Shown: positions 42,053 through 50,307 of the stretch, in pieces | Layout: every line of letters begins with the position of its first letter | Position numbering within the stretch: position 1 is the first letter of the stretch | NCBI GenBank assembly: GCA_963809385.1 | Contig: CAWEJL010000014.1 | Span: forward strand, 39,139-103,138 | Direction of reading: 5' to 3' | Origin: JAKAIY01 sp963809385 | Lineage (GTDB): Bacteria; Chloroflexota; Ktedonobacteria; Ktedonobacterales; JADMIN01 | Length of the DNA: 64,000 nt | Made by a program: the position numbers and the translations under genes | The notes under the pieces: generated by a model | The model's database searches: none | Told to the model about the DNA's origin: nothing | Seen by the model: the letters and a program-made list of their open reading frames with translations, nothing else

Positions 42053-42679
42053 ATGGCTCGCTATACAGGCCCAGTATGCCGCATTTGCAGGCGTGAGGGC
42101 GAAAAGCTCTACCTCAAGGGCGAAAAGTGCGTTACCAAATGCACACTCGACCGCCGGGCCTCTAAGCCTGGACAGCACGGCGCCGCGCGTAGCCGCAAGG
42201 CTTCCGGCTACTCGCTCCAACTGCGCGAGAAGCAGAAGGTCCGCAAGACCTACGGCATCCTCGAGCGCCAATTCAAGCGCCACTTCGACGAGGCCGCCCG
42301 CCGCACTGGCAAGACCAGCGACAACCTGATGCAGCTGCTCGAGATGCGGATGGACAACATCGTTTACCGCTTTGGCTTCGCCGACTCGCGCGCTCAGGCT
42401 CGCCAGCTTGTCACCCACGGCCACTTCCGCCTCAACGGACGCAAGCTCGACATCCCGTCGGCTATGGTCAAGGCGGGCGATGAGATTACCGTGCGCGCCC
42501 AGAGCCGCAACACAGAATATTTCAAGGCGCGCACGCTCCTGCTGGCGCAGAAGGGCATCCCGTCGTGGCTGCGCGTAGACCCGAACACGCTTACTGGTCG
42601 TGTGCTCGCCGCACCGACCCCGCAGGACCTCGAGCTGCCCTTCAACGAACAGCTGGTCGTCGAATTCTACCAGCGGTAG
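42053..42679 (+). CDS. rpsD: 30S ribosomal protein S4
   Basis: 208 residues. Primary 16S rRNA binder and, in many bacteria, the translational repressor of the alpha operon. The N terminus has a zinc site, C9, C12, C26, C30 (GPVCRICRREGEKLYLKG, then EKCVTKC). The S4 RNA-binding domain has RMDNIVYRFGFADSRAQARQ, LVTHGHFRLNGRKLDIPS. The C terminus ends PFNEQLVVEFYQR, as usual. The ATG at 42053 follows AGGAGG at 14 bases; the longer frame from 41927 lies in the gap and has no homology. rpoA starts 12 bp after the stop. Confidence 0.97.
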   Translation: MARYTGPVCRICRREGEKLYLKGEKCVTKCTLDRRASKPGQHGAARSRKASGYSLQLREKQKVRKTYGILERQFKRHFDEAARRTGKTSDNLMQLLEMRMDNIVYRFGFADSRAQARQLVTHGHFRLNGRKLDIPSAMVKAGDEITVRAQSRNTEYFKARTLLLAQKGIPSWLRVDPNTLTGRVLAAPTPQDLELPFNEQLVVEFYQR

Positions 42680-42691
42680 GAGGGGATCCCC

Positions 42692-43705
42692 GTGCTAGAA
42701 CTCGCTCTGCCTCGCATTACGCCCGTCGAGACTGAGGGCAATTACGCGAGTTACGACATCGAGCCACTGGAGGCAGGGTACGGCAGGACCCTCGGCAACG
42801 CGCTCCGACGCGTGTTGCTCTCGTCACTGCCCGGATCCGCGATCACTTCGATCAAGATCGAGGGCGCGTCGCACGAGTTCCAGGATATTCCACACGTGCG
42901 CGAGGATGTCACCGACATCGTCCTCAATGTGAAGAAGATCCGCCTGCGCTCCCACTCTGATCGCCCGGTGACCATGCGCATCGAGGTCAGCGGCGAGCGC
43001 GTCATTACCGCCGCCGACATCCAGGCGCCGTCCACTGTCGAGATTGTCACCCCGGATGTCTACATCTGTTCGCTCGATGATCCCGACGCCCACCTCGATA
43101 TGGAGCTGGTCGTCGAGAACGGCAAGGGCTACGTCCCAGCCGAGAGCAAAGAGGGGCAGGCCATCGGCGTGATTCCGGTAGACGCCATCTTCACGCCGGT
43201 CGAGAAGGTCAACTACGTCGTCGAGAATACGCGCGTCGGCCAGATGACCAACTACGACAAGATCAGCCTGCAAATCTGGACTGATGGCTCCATTGACCCT
43301 GAAGACGCCCTGCACCAGGCGGCTCAGGTGCTGGTGCAGCACTTCCAGATGATCGCCGACCATCACGAAACCGTCCCCGGCGAAGTGGAAACACCCACCT
43401 TGCCCGCCGGAGCCACGACCTATCCGATACCGTCGCGCGTCTACGATACGCCCATTGAAGAGCTCGATCTCTCCGTGCGTGCGTTCAATTGCCTGAAGCG
43501 CAGCGGCATCACCAAGGTCGGCCAAGTGCTCACGATGACACAGGACGATCTGCTGGCCGTGCGAAACTTCGGTGAGAAAAGCCTCAACGAGTTGAAAGAT
43601 ACCTTGATCGTGCGGGGTTTCCTGCCCGATCTGGGCGCAAGCCATCCCGCCACCGACAGCGAGCGGGATAGCTTCTACGATGGCCCCGCTGGGGAGGATG
43701 AGTAG
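42692..43705 (+). CDS. rpoA: DNA-directed RNA polymerase subunit alpha
   Basis: 337 residues. Scaffold of RNA polymerase assembly and target of activators and UP elements. N-terminal domain (to about 235): EGNYASYDIEPLEAGYGRTL, GNALRRVLLSSLPGSAITSI, KIEGASHEFQDIPHVREDV. The C-terminal domain (about 255-320) has IEELDLSVRAFNCLKRSGIT, the helix VGQVLTMTQDDLLAVRNFGE and KSLNELKDTLIVRGF. The extreme C terminus is acidic. The GTG at 42692 has GAGGGG at eight bases. rplQ starts 5 bp after the stop. Confidence 0.98.
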   Translation: MLELALPRITPVETEGNYASYDIEPLEAGYGRTLGNALRRVLLSSLPGSAITSIKIEGASHEFQDIPHVREDVTDIVLNVKKIRLRSHSDRPVTMRIEVSGERVITAADIQAPSTVEIVTPDVYICSLDDPDAHLDMELVVENGKGYVPAESKEGQAIGVIPVDAIFTPVEKVNYVVENTRVGQMTNYDKISLQIWTDGSIDPEDALHQAAQVLVQHFQMIADHHETVPGEVETPTLPAGATTYPIPSRVYDTPIEELDLSVRAFNCLKRSGITKVGQVLTMTQDDLLAVRNFGEKSLNELKDTLIVRGFLPDLGASHPATDSERDSFYDGPAGEDE

Positions 43706-43710
43706 CGTCA

Positions 43711-44337
43711 ATGCGGCATCGTATCGCGGGTAACCGCATCAATATGCCAGAGGCGCGTCGCCGGGCCGCTATCCGCAGCCTGATTGACGGCCTCTACACA
43801 TGGGAACATGTCACCACCACCGAGGCTCGCGCCAAGGCGGTGCGCGGCGAGGCCGAGCGCCTCATCGCCATCGCCATCAGCGGCCACGATGAGGCGTGGA
43901 CCCACCTGAAGTCCGTCGTCGAGGATGACTTTGTCGCCGAGCAGACGCTGGCCCTGGCGCGCCGGGGCCGTTTCACACTCGACGAGAAGATCCCGACGAA
44001 CGAAGAGCGTGAGACTCAGGGCAAGTTCCCTCTGAGCGCTGACGCCCGCAAGATCAAAGAAGAACGTCTGGCCCGGTTTCAGAAAGAGATGCTCGGCATC
44101 ATCAAGGACCGTGCGGAGGCGCAGCGCGCCCTGACCGCCGCCCGCGAGGCGATGGCCATTGAGCTGCACGCCCGCCGCACGATCCTCAAGCACTTGCCGC
44201 ACGAGCGCGCGGTGAAGAAGATCTTCGAGCAGTTCGTGCCGCGCTACGCTGGCCGGAACGGCGGCTACACACGCATCAGCAAGATTGGCCGCCGCTACGG
44301 CGACGCCTCCGAAATGGTGCGACTGGAGCTCGTCTAA
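43711..44337 (+). CDS. rplQ: 50S ribosomal protein L17 with a large internal insert
   Basis: 208 residues, against about 115-130 for usual L17. Residues 1-56 match the N-terminal half (MRHRIAGNRINMPEARRRAA, TTTEARAKAVRGEAERLIAI). Residues 151-208 match the C-terminal half (ELHARRTILKHLPHERAVKK, PRYAGRNGGYTRISKIGRRY, MVRLELV). Between them, residues about 57-150 are a charged, mostly helical insert with no L17 counterpart. The reading frame is continuous and codon use is uniform across it. L17 lies near the exit of the ribosomal tunnel. The ATG overlaps no other gene and follows rpoA by 5 bp. A hairpin repeat and truA come next. Confidence 0.93.
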   Translation: MRHRIAGNRINMPEARRRAAIRSLIDGLYTWEHVTTTEARAKAVRGEAERLIAIAISGHDEAWTHLKSVVEDDFVAEQTLALARRGRFTLDEKIPTNEERETQGKFPLSADARKIKEERLARFQKEMLGIIKDRAEAQRALTAAREAMAIELHARRTILKHLPHERAVKKIFEQFVPRYAGRNGGYTRISKIGRRYGDASEMVRLELV

Positions 44338-44345
44338 CCTTCGTA

Positions 44346-44383
44346 CCCCCGATCCTATGGGAGCGGGGCCAGGGGGTGAGGTC
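44346..44383 (+). repeat. Dispersed hairpin-plus-tail repeat, copy 2
   Basis: A CCCCC ... GGGAGCGGGG hairpin followed by CCAGGGGGTGAGGTC, located between rplQ and truA. The tail also supplies the purine-rich sequence in front of the truA GTG start. It shares 25 nearly identical bases with the copy at 57920-57959. Confidence 0.65.
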
Positions 44384-44385
44384 AC

Positions 44386-45228
44386 GTGAACGTCGCCGCG
44401 CTCGTTGAGTACGATGGGAGCCGCTACAACGGCTTCCAGCGGCTGTCCGCACAGCGAGGGCTAACCATCCAGGGCGAGATCGAGGCGGCGCTGCGCCGGG
44501 TAACCGGCGCGCCCGTCCAGATCAACGGCGCTGGACGCACCGACAGGGGTGTCCACGCCACTGGTCAGGTCGTCAGCTTCCAGTCGGAGGCGCGGCTCGA
44601 CGAGGACGCCTGGCGGCGGGCGCTCAATGCCCACCTGCCGCACGACATCGCGGTTCGCGCCGCGCGGTTCGCGCCGGATGGCTTCCACGCTCGCAAGAGC
44701 GCGCTAGGCCGCCGGTATCGCTACCGGGTCTTCCATGACCCGGTTCGCTCGCCCCTACGCGAGCGTTACGCCTGGCGGGCTTCGCGTCCGCTGGATGTCG
44801 CGGCGATGCGCGCGGCGACAGCGCTACTGCCTGGTGAGCGGGACTTCGGGGCCTTCGGCTCCAGCCCGCGCGACAGCCGTGAAGACGGCTATCGTGGCCA
44901 TACGGTGCGGCGGCTGACGCTGGCGAGCTGCGACTGTGCGGGGCCTGACGAGATCGTGTTCGACTTCGCGGCGAACGCCTTCCTGACGGGCATGGTCCGG
45001 CGGCTGGTGGGAACCCTGGCGCTGGTTGGCGCGGGGCGCCTGACAGTGGAGGGCCTACGAGACATCCTGGAGGCGCGCGACAAGGCCCACGCCGGGGCTG
45101 CCGCGCCGCCACACGGCCTCTACTTTACCGGGGCAAAATACCCGGCGGAGTGGGGCCTCTGGGAAGATTCGAGCGATCAGGCGAGCGAGACGCCACAAAC
45201 GGTGTCTGGAGCGCTATCATATCCGTGA
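44386..45228 (+). CDS. truA: tRNA pseudouridine(38-40) synthase TruA
   Basis: 280 residues. Modifies uridines 38-40 in tRNA anticodon arms. ALVEYDGSRYNGFQR near the start, the catalytic D53 in INGAGRTDRGVHATGQVVSF, HARKSALGRRYRYRVF, GERDFGAFGSS and FLTGMVRRLVGTLALVGAGR are diagnostic. The GTG at 44386 lies directly behind the dispersed repeat, whose GGGGGTGAGG acts as the ribosome-binding site. The final 40 residues (HGLYFTGAKYPAEWG onward) are slightly longer than usual. It lies between rplQ and rplM, its common location. Confidence 0.95.
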   Translation: MNVAALVEYDGSRYNGFQRLSAQRGLTIQGEIEAALRRVTGAPVQINGAGRTDRGVHATGQVVSFQSEARLDEDAWRRALNAHLPHDIAVRAARFAPDGFHARKSALGRRYRYRVFHDPVRSPLRERYAWRASRPLDVAAMRAATALLPGERDFGAFGSSPRDSREDGYRGHTVRRLTLASCDCAGPDEIVFDFAANAFLTGMVRRLVGTLALVGAGRLTVEGLRDILEARDKAHAGAAAPPHGLYFTGAKYPAEWGLWEDSSDQASETPQTVSGALSYP

Positions 45229-45288
45229 CATGATGGGCGGGCGCTGGGCGCGCGTCCCGCGTGCGTGAGACCAGAGAGAGTGATGAGC

Positions 45289-45789
45289 ATGAACCCGAAT
45301 CCCAAGACGTACAGCGCGACAGCTGGTGAGCTGGACCCGCACTGGTACGTCGTTGACGCCAAAGGCCTCGTGCTGGGCCGCCTGGCGACCGAAATCGCAC
45401 AAATCCTGCGCGGCAAGTTGAAGCCCACCTTCACCCCGCACATGAACTGCGGTGACTATGTGGTTGTCATCAACGCCGGCGAGGTGGATGTGACCCGCAA
45501 CCGCCGCGATCTGAAGGTCTACTTCCACCACACCCAGTACCCCGGTGGCGCGAAGATGGAGACTCTCCGCCAGGCGCTGGAGCGCCACCCCGAGCGCGTG
45601 ATCGAGCGCGCCGTGCGCGGCATGCTCCCCCGCAACCGGCTGGGCGATGACATGATGGGCCGCCTGAAGGTCTACGCTGGCCCGACGCACCCGCACCAGG
45701 CCCAGAAGCCTGAGCCGTGGACGCGCCCGACCGTTGAGAGCGTGCTGGCCCAGCAGGCCGCGAGCGCCGGAGCGAGCGCGGAGGCCTAG
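45289..45789 (+). CDS. rplM: 50S ribosomal protein L13
   Basis: 166 residues. Early-assembly protein of the large subunit. KTYSATAGELDPHWYVVDAK, GLVLGRLATEIAQILRGK, YVVVINAGEVDVTRN, ERAVRGMLPRNRLGDDMMGR, LKVYAGPTHPHQAQKPE are canonical. The C-terminal 20 residues (Ala/Ser-rich) extend past the usual end. The start could also be the ATG at 45283 or GTG at 45265; I chose ATG 45289 by distance from AGAGAG. rpsI follows after 77 bp. Confidence 0.95.
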   Translation: MNPNPKTYSATAGELDPHWYVVDAKGLVLGRLATEIAQILRGKLKPTFTPHMNCGDYVVVINAGEVDVTRNRRDLKVYFHHTQYPGGAKMETLRQALERHPERVIERAVRGMLPRNRLGDDMMGRLKVYAGPTHPHQAQKPEPWTRPTVESVLAQQAASAGASAEA

Positions 45790-45866
45790 GCCCCGCGCGG
45801 CGCGATCAGCGAGTAATCCGCGCCAGCCGATTGAATCAAACGGGCTGGCGCGCTGGAGGATGACAC

Positions 45867-46265
45867 GTGGCGGAGAAACTCCCCTACTTCTATGGCACCG
45901 GTCGCCGCAAGACGGCGGTCGCTCGTGTGCGGCTGTACCCCAATGGCGATGGCGCGATCATCGTTAATAACCACCCAGCAGAGCAGTACTTTGGCCGTGA
46001 TACGCTCGTCATGCAGGTGCGCAGCGCGCTGCGCCTCGTCGAGGCCAACGGCTTCAACGTGCATGTGAAAGTCGTTGGCGGCGGCGTCTCTGGCCAGGCG
46101 GGCGCCGCGCTGCACGGCATCGCCCGCGCGCTCTGCCGCGCCGACGAAGGCAACCGCCCCGCGCTGCGCAAGGGCGGCTTCCTCACCCGCGACCCCCGCA
46201 TGAAAGAGCGCAAGAAGTACGGCCTCAAGCGCGCCCGCAAGGCGAAGCAGTATACCAAGCGCTAA
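45867..46265 (+). CDS. rpsI: 30S ribosomal protein S9
   Basis: 132 residues, full length; its C-terminal tail reaches the P-site tRNA. YFYGTGRRKTAVARVRLYPN, then GQAGAALHGIARALCRADEG, and the basic end DPRMKERKKYGLKRARKAKQ, YTKR are diagnostic. The GTG at 45867 has GGAGGATG seven bases upstream. Last gene of the ribosomal block; a GC stem-loop follows at 46333. Confidence 0.97.
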   Translation: MAEKLPYFYGTGRRKTAVARVRLYPNGDGAIIVNNHPAEQYFGRDTLVMQVRSALRLVEANGFNVHVKVVGGGVSGQAGAALHGIARALCRADEGNRPALRKGGFLTRDPRMKERKKYGLKRARKAKQYTKR

Positions 46266-46332
46266 TTCCCGAGGGGCCCCCAGCGCGTCCCCCGTGCGCG
46301 CAGGGCTCACATCGCTCATGCGCTCCTCTCGT

Positions 46333-46366
46333 CCCCTCCAGCGGCGGCACAAACCCGCCGGAGGGG
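46333..46366 (+). terminator. Terminator after rpsI
   Basis: CCCCTCC (46333-46339) pairs with GGAGGGG (46360-46366), extended inside by GGCGG with CCGCC, with a 3-nt bulge. It lies 67 bp after the rpsI stop and is followed by ATTCGTCG. Nothing else is evident in the 295-bp gap to the next gene. Confidence 0.6.
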
Positions 46367-46560
46367 ATTCGTCGTGTCCGCAGACAACTCCACGGCCTTC
46401 GAGTTGCTCCAATCCCCAAATATGGGCACACGCTAGCGATCAAGCGTACAATTCCAGGAGTGACAGCTCCTCCCAAACCTACGCGAGAAGAACTCGTGGC
46501 GCTGGGCCGCCATCAGGCGGGCATGTATGCGCCAGTCTTTTCTACCCAGGAGACATCGCC

Positions 46561-47448
46561 ATGCGAAAGCTCGAAGGTAAAGTCGCCGTTATCACCGGCA
46601 GCAGCCGTGGCTTCGGGCTTGCCATCGCCCGCGCCTTCGCCCGCGAGGGAGCCGCCGTCGTCATCAGTTCCCGCTCCGAGCCTGCCGTCCGCGAGGCCAT
46701 CGAGACACTGAGCGGCGCGGGCGCTCGCGTCAGCGGCATCGTCGCCGACGTGGGCGACCTCGCGCAGGTGCAGACGCTCGCCGCACACGCGCGCCAGACC
46801 TTTGGTCGCATAGATATCTGGGTCAACAACGCTGGTGAGTCTGGGGTCTATGGCCCGACCGCTGCTATCGCGCCCGACCGCTACGAGAGCATCGTCCGCA
46901 CCAACATCCTCGGCGTCTACCACGGCTCCATCACCGCCATCCAGAGCTTCCAAGCCCAAGGCGACGGCGGCAAGCTCATCAACATACTCGGACGCGGCGA
47001 CGACGGCAAAGTTCCCCTCTACCAAAACGCATACGCCCCCACCAAGACCTGGGCCCACGCCTTCACCCACGCCCTCGCCCGCGAATACAAGGATACGGGC
47101 ATCGGCATCCACGCCCTCAACCCCGGCCTGATGGACACCGAGTTCCTGCGCAAGATCGAGGCGATCGCTGGCTATGAGGCGCGTCTCGCACCCCTGAGCG
47201 CCGTCATCCGCCTCTGGGGCCAGCCGCCCAGCGTTCCCGCTGAGAACGCCGTTTACCTCGCCTCCAGCGCCACCGACGGCAAGACAGGCATCGTGCGGAA
47301 GGTCATTGGTCCCCGCCTGCTCCTTGGCGGCCTCCTCAAGGAAGGCGTTCGCATCATCCTTCGTCGCCCCGCGCCCGACACCTCCCTCACCATCACCACC
47401 GTTCCCGCCTACGAAGCGCCCATTCCTGAACCCCAACCCACCCGCTAG
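46561..47448 (+). CDS. Short-chain dehydrogenase/reductase
   Basis: 295 residues, classical SDR fold. The Rossmann motif GSSRGFGLAIA (TGxxxGxG type) is at residues 13-23, WVNNAGESG lies mid-domain, and the catalytic pair is Y-x-x-x-K in NAYAPTKTW. The usual active-site Ser before it is not obvious (INILGRGDDG), so catalytic competence is uncertain. GIHALNPGLMDTEFL follows. The C-terminal 45 residues with a Pro-rich tail are an extension. AGGAGA lies before the ATG at 46561; the long frame upstream to 46294 has no homology. It is likely NAD(P)-dependent; the substrate is unknown. Confidence 0.85.
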   Translation: MRKLEGKVAVITGSSRGFGLAIARAFAREGAAVVISSRSEPAVREAIETLSGAGARVSGIVADVGDLAQVQTLAAHARQTFGRIDIWVNNAGESGVYGPTAAIAPDRYESIVRTNILGVYHGSITAIQSFQAQGDGGKLINILGRGDDGKVPLYQNAYAPTKTWAHAFTHALAREYKDTGIGIHALNPGLMDTEFLRKIEAIAGYEARLAPLSAVIRLWGQPPSVPAENAVYLASSATDGKTGIVRKVIGPRLLLGGLLKEGVRIILRRPAPDTSLTITTVPAYEAPIPEPQPTR

Positions 47449-47462
47449 CAGCCATAGTTGCG

Positions 47463-47490
47463 CCGCCTCAAACGGGAGTGTTTGGGGCGG
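47463..47490 (+). terminator. Terminator after the SDR gene
   Basis: CCGCCTCAAAC (47463-47473) pairs with GTTTGGGGCGG (47480-47490) with one wobble and a 6-nt loop, 15 bp after the stop. Confidence 0.6.
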
Positions 47491-47515
47491 TTCAGGCCAC
47501 ACCCTTACCTTTCTT

Positions 47516-48770
47516 CAGGGCTGAAAGCCCCTGCCTTGAGGCATGGGGATGAAAGCCCTGTCGCCCGCAGGCGAAACACACCTACAATTTGACAACACGT
47601 ATGCTTTACGTATTCAATAAGAGCATGCGTAAAACATTCGCGTATCGCCTCTATCCGACCAAGCAACAGCAGCGCCTCCTCGACCAGCAGCTTGAGGAGT
47701 GTCGCTGACTGTACAACCACCTGCTTGCGGAACGGCGCGATGCGTGGGAAGAACGGCAGGAATCGCGCCGCCTGTATGACCAGCAGGCCACATTGCCCGC
47801 GTTGAAAGCCGAACGGCCTACACTGGCGAGCGTCCATTCGCAGGTCTTGCAGAATGTCGCCGTACGCATTGACCTGGCCTTTCAGGCGTTCTTCCGCCGT
47901 GTCAAGGCGGGTGAAACGCCGGGCTATCCCCGCTTCCGTGGCCAGGGCCGCTATGACAGCATCACCTTCCCGCAGGTACCCGTTGGCTGCAAGCTGGACG
48001 CGGAGACGAAGCGACTACGCATCGCTAACGCCGGACAGGTGAAGGTCATCCTGCATCGCCCGATAGAGGGAACGCCTAAGACGGCCACCATCAGCCGCAG
48101 CAGCACGGGCAAGTGGTACGTGTGCTTCTCGTGTGAGTGCGCCGAGCCAGCGCCGTTGCCCGCCACGGACTTACAGGTGGGCATTGATGTGGGCCTCAAG
48201 ACCTTCGCCACGCTCAGCACGGGCGCGGAAATCGCCAACCCACGCTTCTTCCGTCACGAGGAACAGGCGCTTGCCAAAGTCCAACGCCGTCTCTCCAAAG
48301 AGGAAAAGGGCACGCCGGAGCGCGCCATGCGCCGCCGTGCGGTGGCCCGTGTGCATGAGCGGGTCGCGTGGCGACGCGGTGACTTCGCGCATCAGCACAG
48401 TCGCCACATCGTCAATACATTTGACCTGATCGCCGTGGAAGACCTGGCGGTCAACCGGATGACGCATACCCACTGTCTCGCCAAGAGCATTCACGACGCC
48501 GCGTGGAGCCAGTTCACCAGCCTTCTTGCGTACAAGGCAGCATGGGCCGGTCGCAGGTATGTGGCCGTGAACCCCGCGTATACGAGTCAAGATTGCTCGC
48601 GGTGTGGACATCGGCAAAAGCTCTCCCTCTCCGACCGTACCTACACATGCCTCTGTTGTGGACTGCTACTCGACCGCGACCTCAACGCGAGTCTGAACAT
48701 TTTGAGACTGGGGCAACAGTCTCTGGCTTCGGCCTAGAAGCCCCCGCCTTTAGGCGTGGGGAGTTGTCAC
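47516..48770 (+). mobile_element. IS1341-type (IS200/IS605 superfamily, tnpB only) insertion element
   Basis: The left end (about 47516-47576) has nested imperfect palindromes: CAGGGCT ... AGCCCTG around CCCCTGCCTTGAGGCATGGGG broken by a small loop, plus TCGCC-CGCA-GGCGA. The right end (48740-48770) has CCCCCGCC-TTTA-GGCGTGGGG followed by AGTTGTCAC. The two subterminal hairpins are near copies, as in IS605-type ends, and there are no inverted terminal repeats or target duplications. Only tnpB is present; tnpA is absent, so mobility would depend on a TnpA elsewhere. End positions are approximate. Confidence 0.8.
47625..48737 (+). pseudogene. tnpB: TnpB (RNA-guided nuclease family) with an in-frame TGA at codon 28
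   Basis: 370 codons from ATG 47625 (RKTFAYRLYPTKQQQ). Codon 28 is TGA at 47706-47708 in the context EECR-x-LYNHLLAERR, where TnpB proteins have Trp, so TGG to TGA is the likely change. An open frame resumes and can start at 47793. The rest is intact: RuvC-like D188 in GIDVGLKTFATL, E272 in VEDLAVNRM, the zinc ribbon CSRCGH and CLCCGL, and DRDLNASLNIL at the end. TnpB is an RNA-guided DNA endonuclease, the ancestor of Cas12. A start at 47793 would lack the N-terminal 56 residues. TTGACA at 47589 may be a -35 box. Confidence 0.82.
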
Positions 48771-48964
48771 CGCCGCACATCGAGCGCCGTGGCGAGGTAG
48801 TACCCCGCCACAAACACAACCGCCAGCGCCACCAGGATCACGCCATCGAGGAGAAGTTGCTCGCCCGTTCCGCTGCCGAGCCACTGCTGGAACGTGACGA
48901 ACGCCATGTAGACGCCGCCGACCACACTGGCGGCGATCAGCAGATAACCGAGCAGTTTGCGCAT
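48767..48964 (-). CDS. Small membrane protein with two predicted helices
   Basis: 65 residues. Two hydrophobic segments, about 5-24 (LGYLLIAASVVGGVYMAFV) and 38-58 (LLLDGVILVALAVVFVAGYY), separated by a short polar loop (QQWLGSGTGEQ). It ends TALDVRR. The ATG at 48964 has AGGAG nine bases upstream; the frame open to 49042 adds a non-conserved stretch. Its stop codon TGA is read from the right end of the IS1341 element (GTTGTCAC on the plus strand), so the original C terminus may have been cut by the insertion. The function is unknown. Confidence 0.6.
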   Translation of the reverse strand: MRKLLGYLLIAASVVGGVYMAFVTFQQWLGSGTGEQLLLDGVILVALAVVFVAGYYLATALDVRR

Positions 48965-49058
48965 CCAGGCTCTCCTCGCTCCACCAGCTCGCGCCGGGCC
49001 ACCGCAGGACGCAGTATCTCGCGCCAGCGGAGGCTCGGTCAAGCCCGGTCAAGCGCGC

Positions 49059-50258
49059 TTAGCGGCCAGGCTGCGCTCCTGGCTGCGTCGCGCTCGAACC
49101 AGATGGCGGGATGTAGACCCGCCGCGAGGGGGTGTAGCGGTAGCGCAGCAGCGCGCCCACGCCCCCCATCTCGTCCAGTTCGGGCGCATTATCCACGATC
49201 TCCACCTCCGCGTCGGTTTCCGTCGCCAGGCTGATGAGCTGGCTGCGCGCCCCCTCCGGCAGCCGTGCGCCAGAGGAGATCGCCAGCGTATCTACCTGGC
49301 CGTTCTCCAGCGCCGCGCGCGTTTCCTCCAGCCCCGCCACCGCTAGCCCGTTCGCCAGCGCCGCATCAACCAGTCGCTCCACAATCGAGCGGTCCTGCTC
49401 TGCCTCCGTCTCGCGGATCATCGGCTCGATCTCATCCCAGATCGCGTCGCGCGGGGTATCAATATCCAGATGCAGCGGCGACTCGTGGACCAGCGCCGCC
49501 ACCTGAGGCGAGAGCGCGGCCCGCAGCCCCGGTGTCGCCACCGCGTCGCCCGCCAGGATCACTTGCGTCGCGCCGTTCTCCGTCACCAGCTTCTCGATGC
49601 GATCAGCCACCTCCTGCGCAAAGCGCTGCCGCCTGGTGAGCGCGTAGCGCTGGTAGTGCGCCTGGTTCATCGCGTTCGTGCCTTTGATCATCGAGAAGAA
49701 TTTAGGGTTTTCATCCAGCCCTTGCAGCTCGCGCAGTAGCCCTCGCTGGCTCAGGAACAGCCGCGCGGTATTCGTATCGACCACTGCCACGACCACTGTC
49801 TCCTGATCATCCAGCAGGCGCGCGAGCGGGAAGAGACTGGGTGTCGCCCCGGCGGTCACCTCATCCTCGAAGGGAACATTCGACTCCAGCGTCTCAAACA
49901 GGCCAAGCGGCCCGCAGGCGAAGATTGCCAGCCCTTGCGCGCTCACGGGCGCCTGCTCATCCAGGTAGCGCCAAATGCGCGCCGCGTCCGCGCCGACTGC
50001 GTCGTAGGCGGCGCCGCGCGGCCAGAAGGCGCGCTGGATGTCGCGTAGCCGGTCGCGCAGGATGACGCGAGCGGGGCGCTCGGCGGGGCGCACCCCAACC
50101 GTTATGGGCCGCCAGTCCAGATACACACTAAGAATGGGAAGGTATTTCGCCGGCGCCACCATCACACCCGGCGCCGTGACCCCCGGCTCTCCAGCCGGAG
50201 CGGTGAGCGCCTCAACGGAGGCGAGCCTGTGGAGCAGCGCGCGAATCTGGACGTCCAT
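49059..50258 (-). CDS. eRF1/VLRF1-like (baeRF family) protein
   Basis: 399 residues. An N-terminal alpha/beta region with YLPILSVYLDWRP is followed by the release-factor-like core TVVVAVVDTNTARLFLSQRG, the linker HYQRYALTRRQRFAQEVADR, and VTENGATQVILAGDAVATPG. The C-terminal domain (IVERLVDAALANGLAVAG, VDTLAISSGARLPEG, GVGALLRYRYTPSRR) looks like the pelota/eRF1 C-terminal fold. This layout fits bacterial/archaeal eRF1-like families (baeRF, VLRF1), proposed to act on stalled or vacant ribosomes. I see no GGQ motif. The C-terminal tail is polar. Assignment is by layout and would need a profile search. Confidence 0.6.
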   Translation of the reverse strand: MDVQIRALLHRLASVEALTAPAGEPGVTAPGVMVAPAKYLPILSVYLDWRPITVGVRPAERPARVILRDRLRDIQRAFWPRGAAYDAVGADAARIWRYLDEQAPVSAQGLAIFACGPLGLFETLESNVPFEDEVTAGATPSLFPLARLLDDQETVVVAVVDTNTARLFLSQRGLLRELQGLDENPKFFSMIKGTNAMNQAHYQRYALTRRQRFAQEVADRIEKLVTENGATQVILAGDAVATPGLRAALSPQVAALVHESPLHLDIDTPRDAIWDEIEPMIRETEAEQDRSIVERLVDAALANGLAVAGLEETRAALENGQVDTLAISSGARLPEGARSQLISLATETDAEVEIVDNAPELDEMGGVGALLRYRYTPSRRVYIPPSGSSATQPGAQPGR

Positions 50259-50307
50259 TTGTGACTCCCTTTCGTCAACACACCATAACGCGCGCCTATC
50301 GCGCTCG

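Noticed and set aside
47703..47711. UGA read as tryptophan genome-wide
   Set aside because: Many housekeeping genes in the window end with TGA at the expected family length (for example rph-linked genes, recF, pyk) and use TGG for Trp. The TnpB TGA is a local mutation.
47793..48737. Short TnpB starting at 47793 as an intact gene
   Set aside because: It lacks the conserved N-terminal RKTFAYRLYPTKQQQ segment and has no ribosome-binding site, and the full frame from 47625 is interrupted only by one TGA. Treated as a disrupted tnpB.
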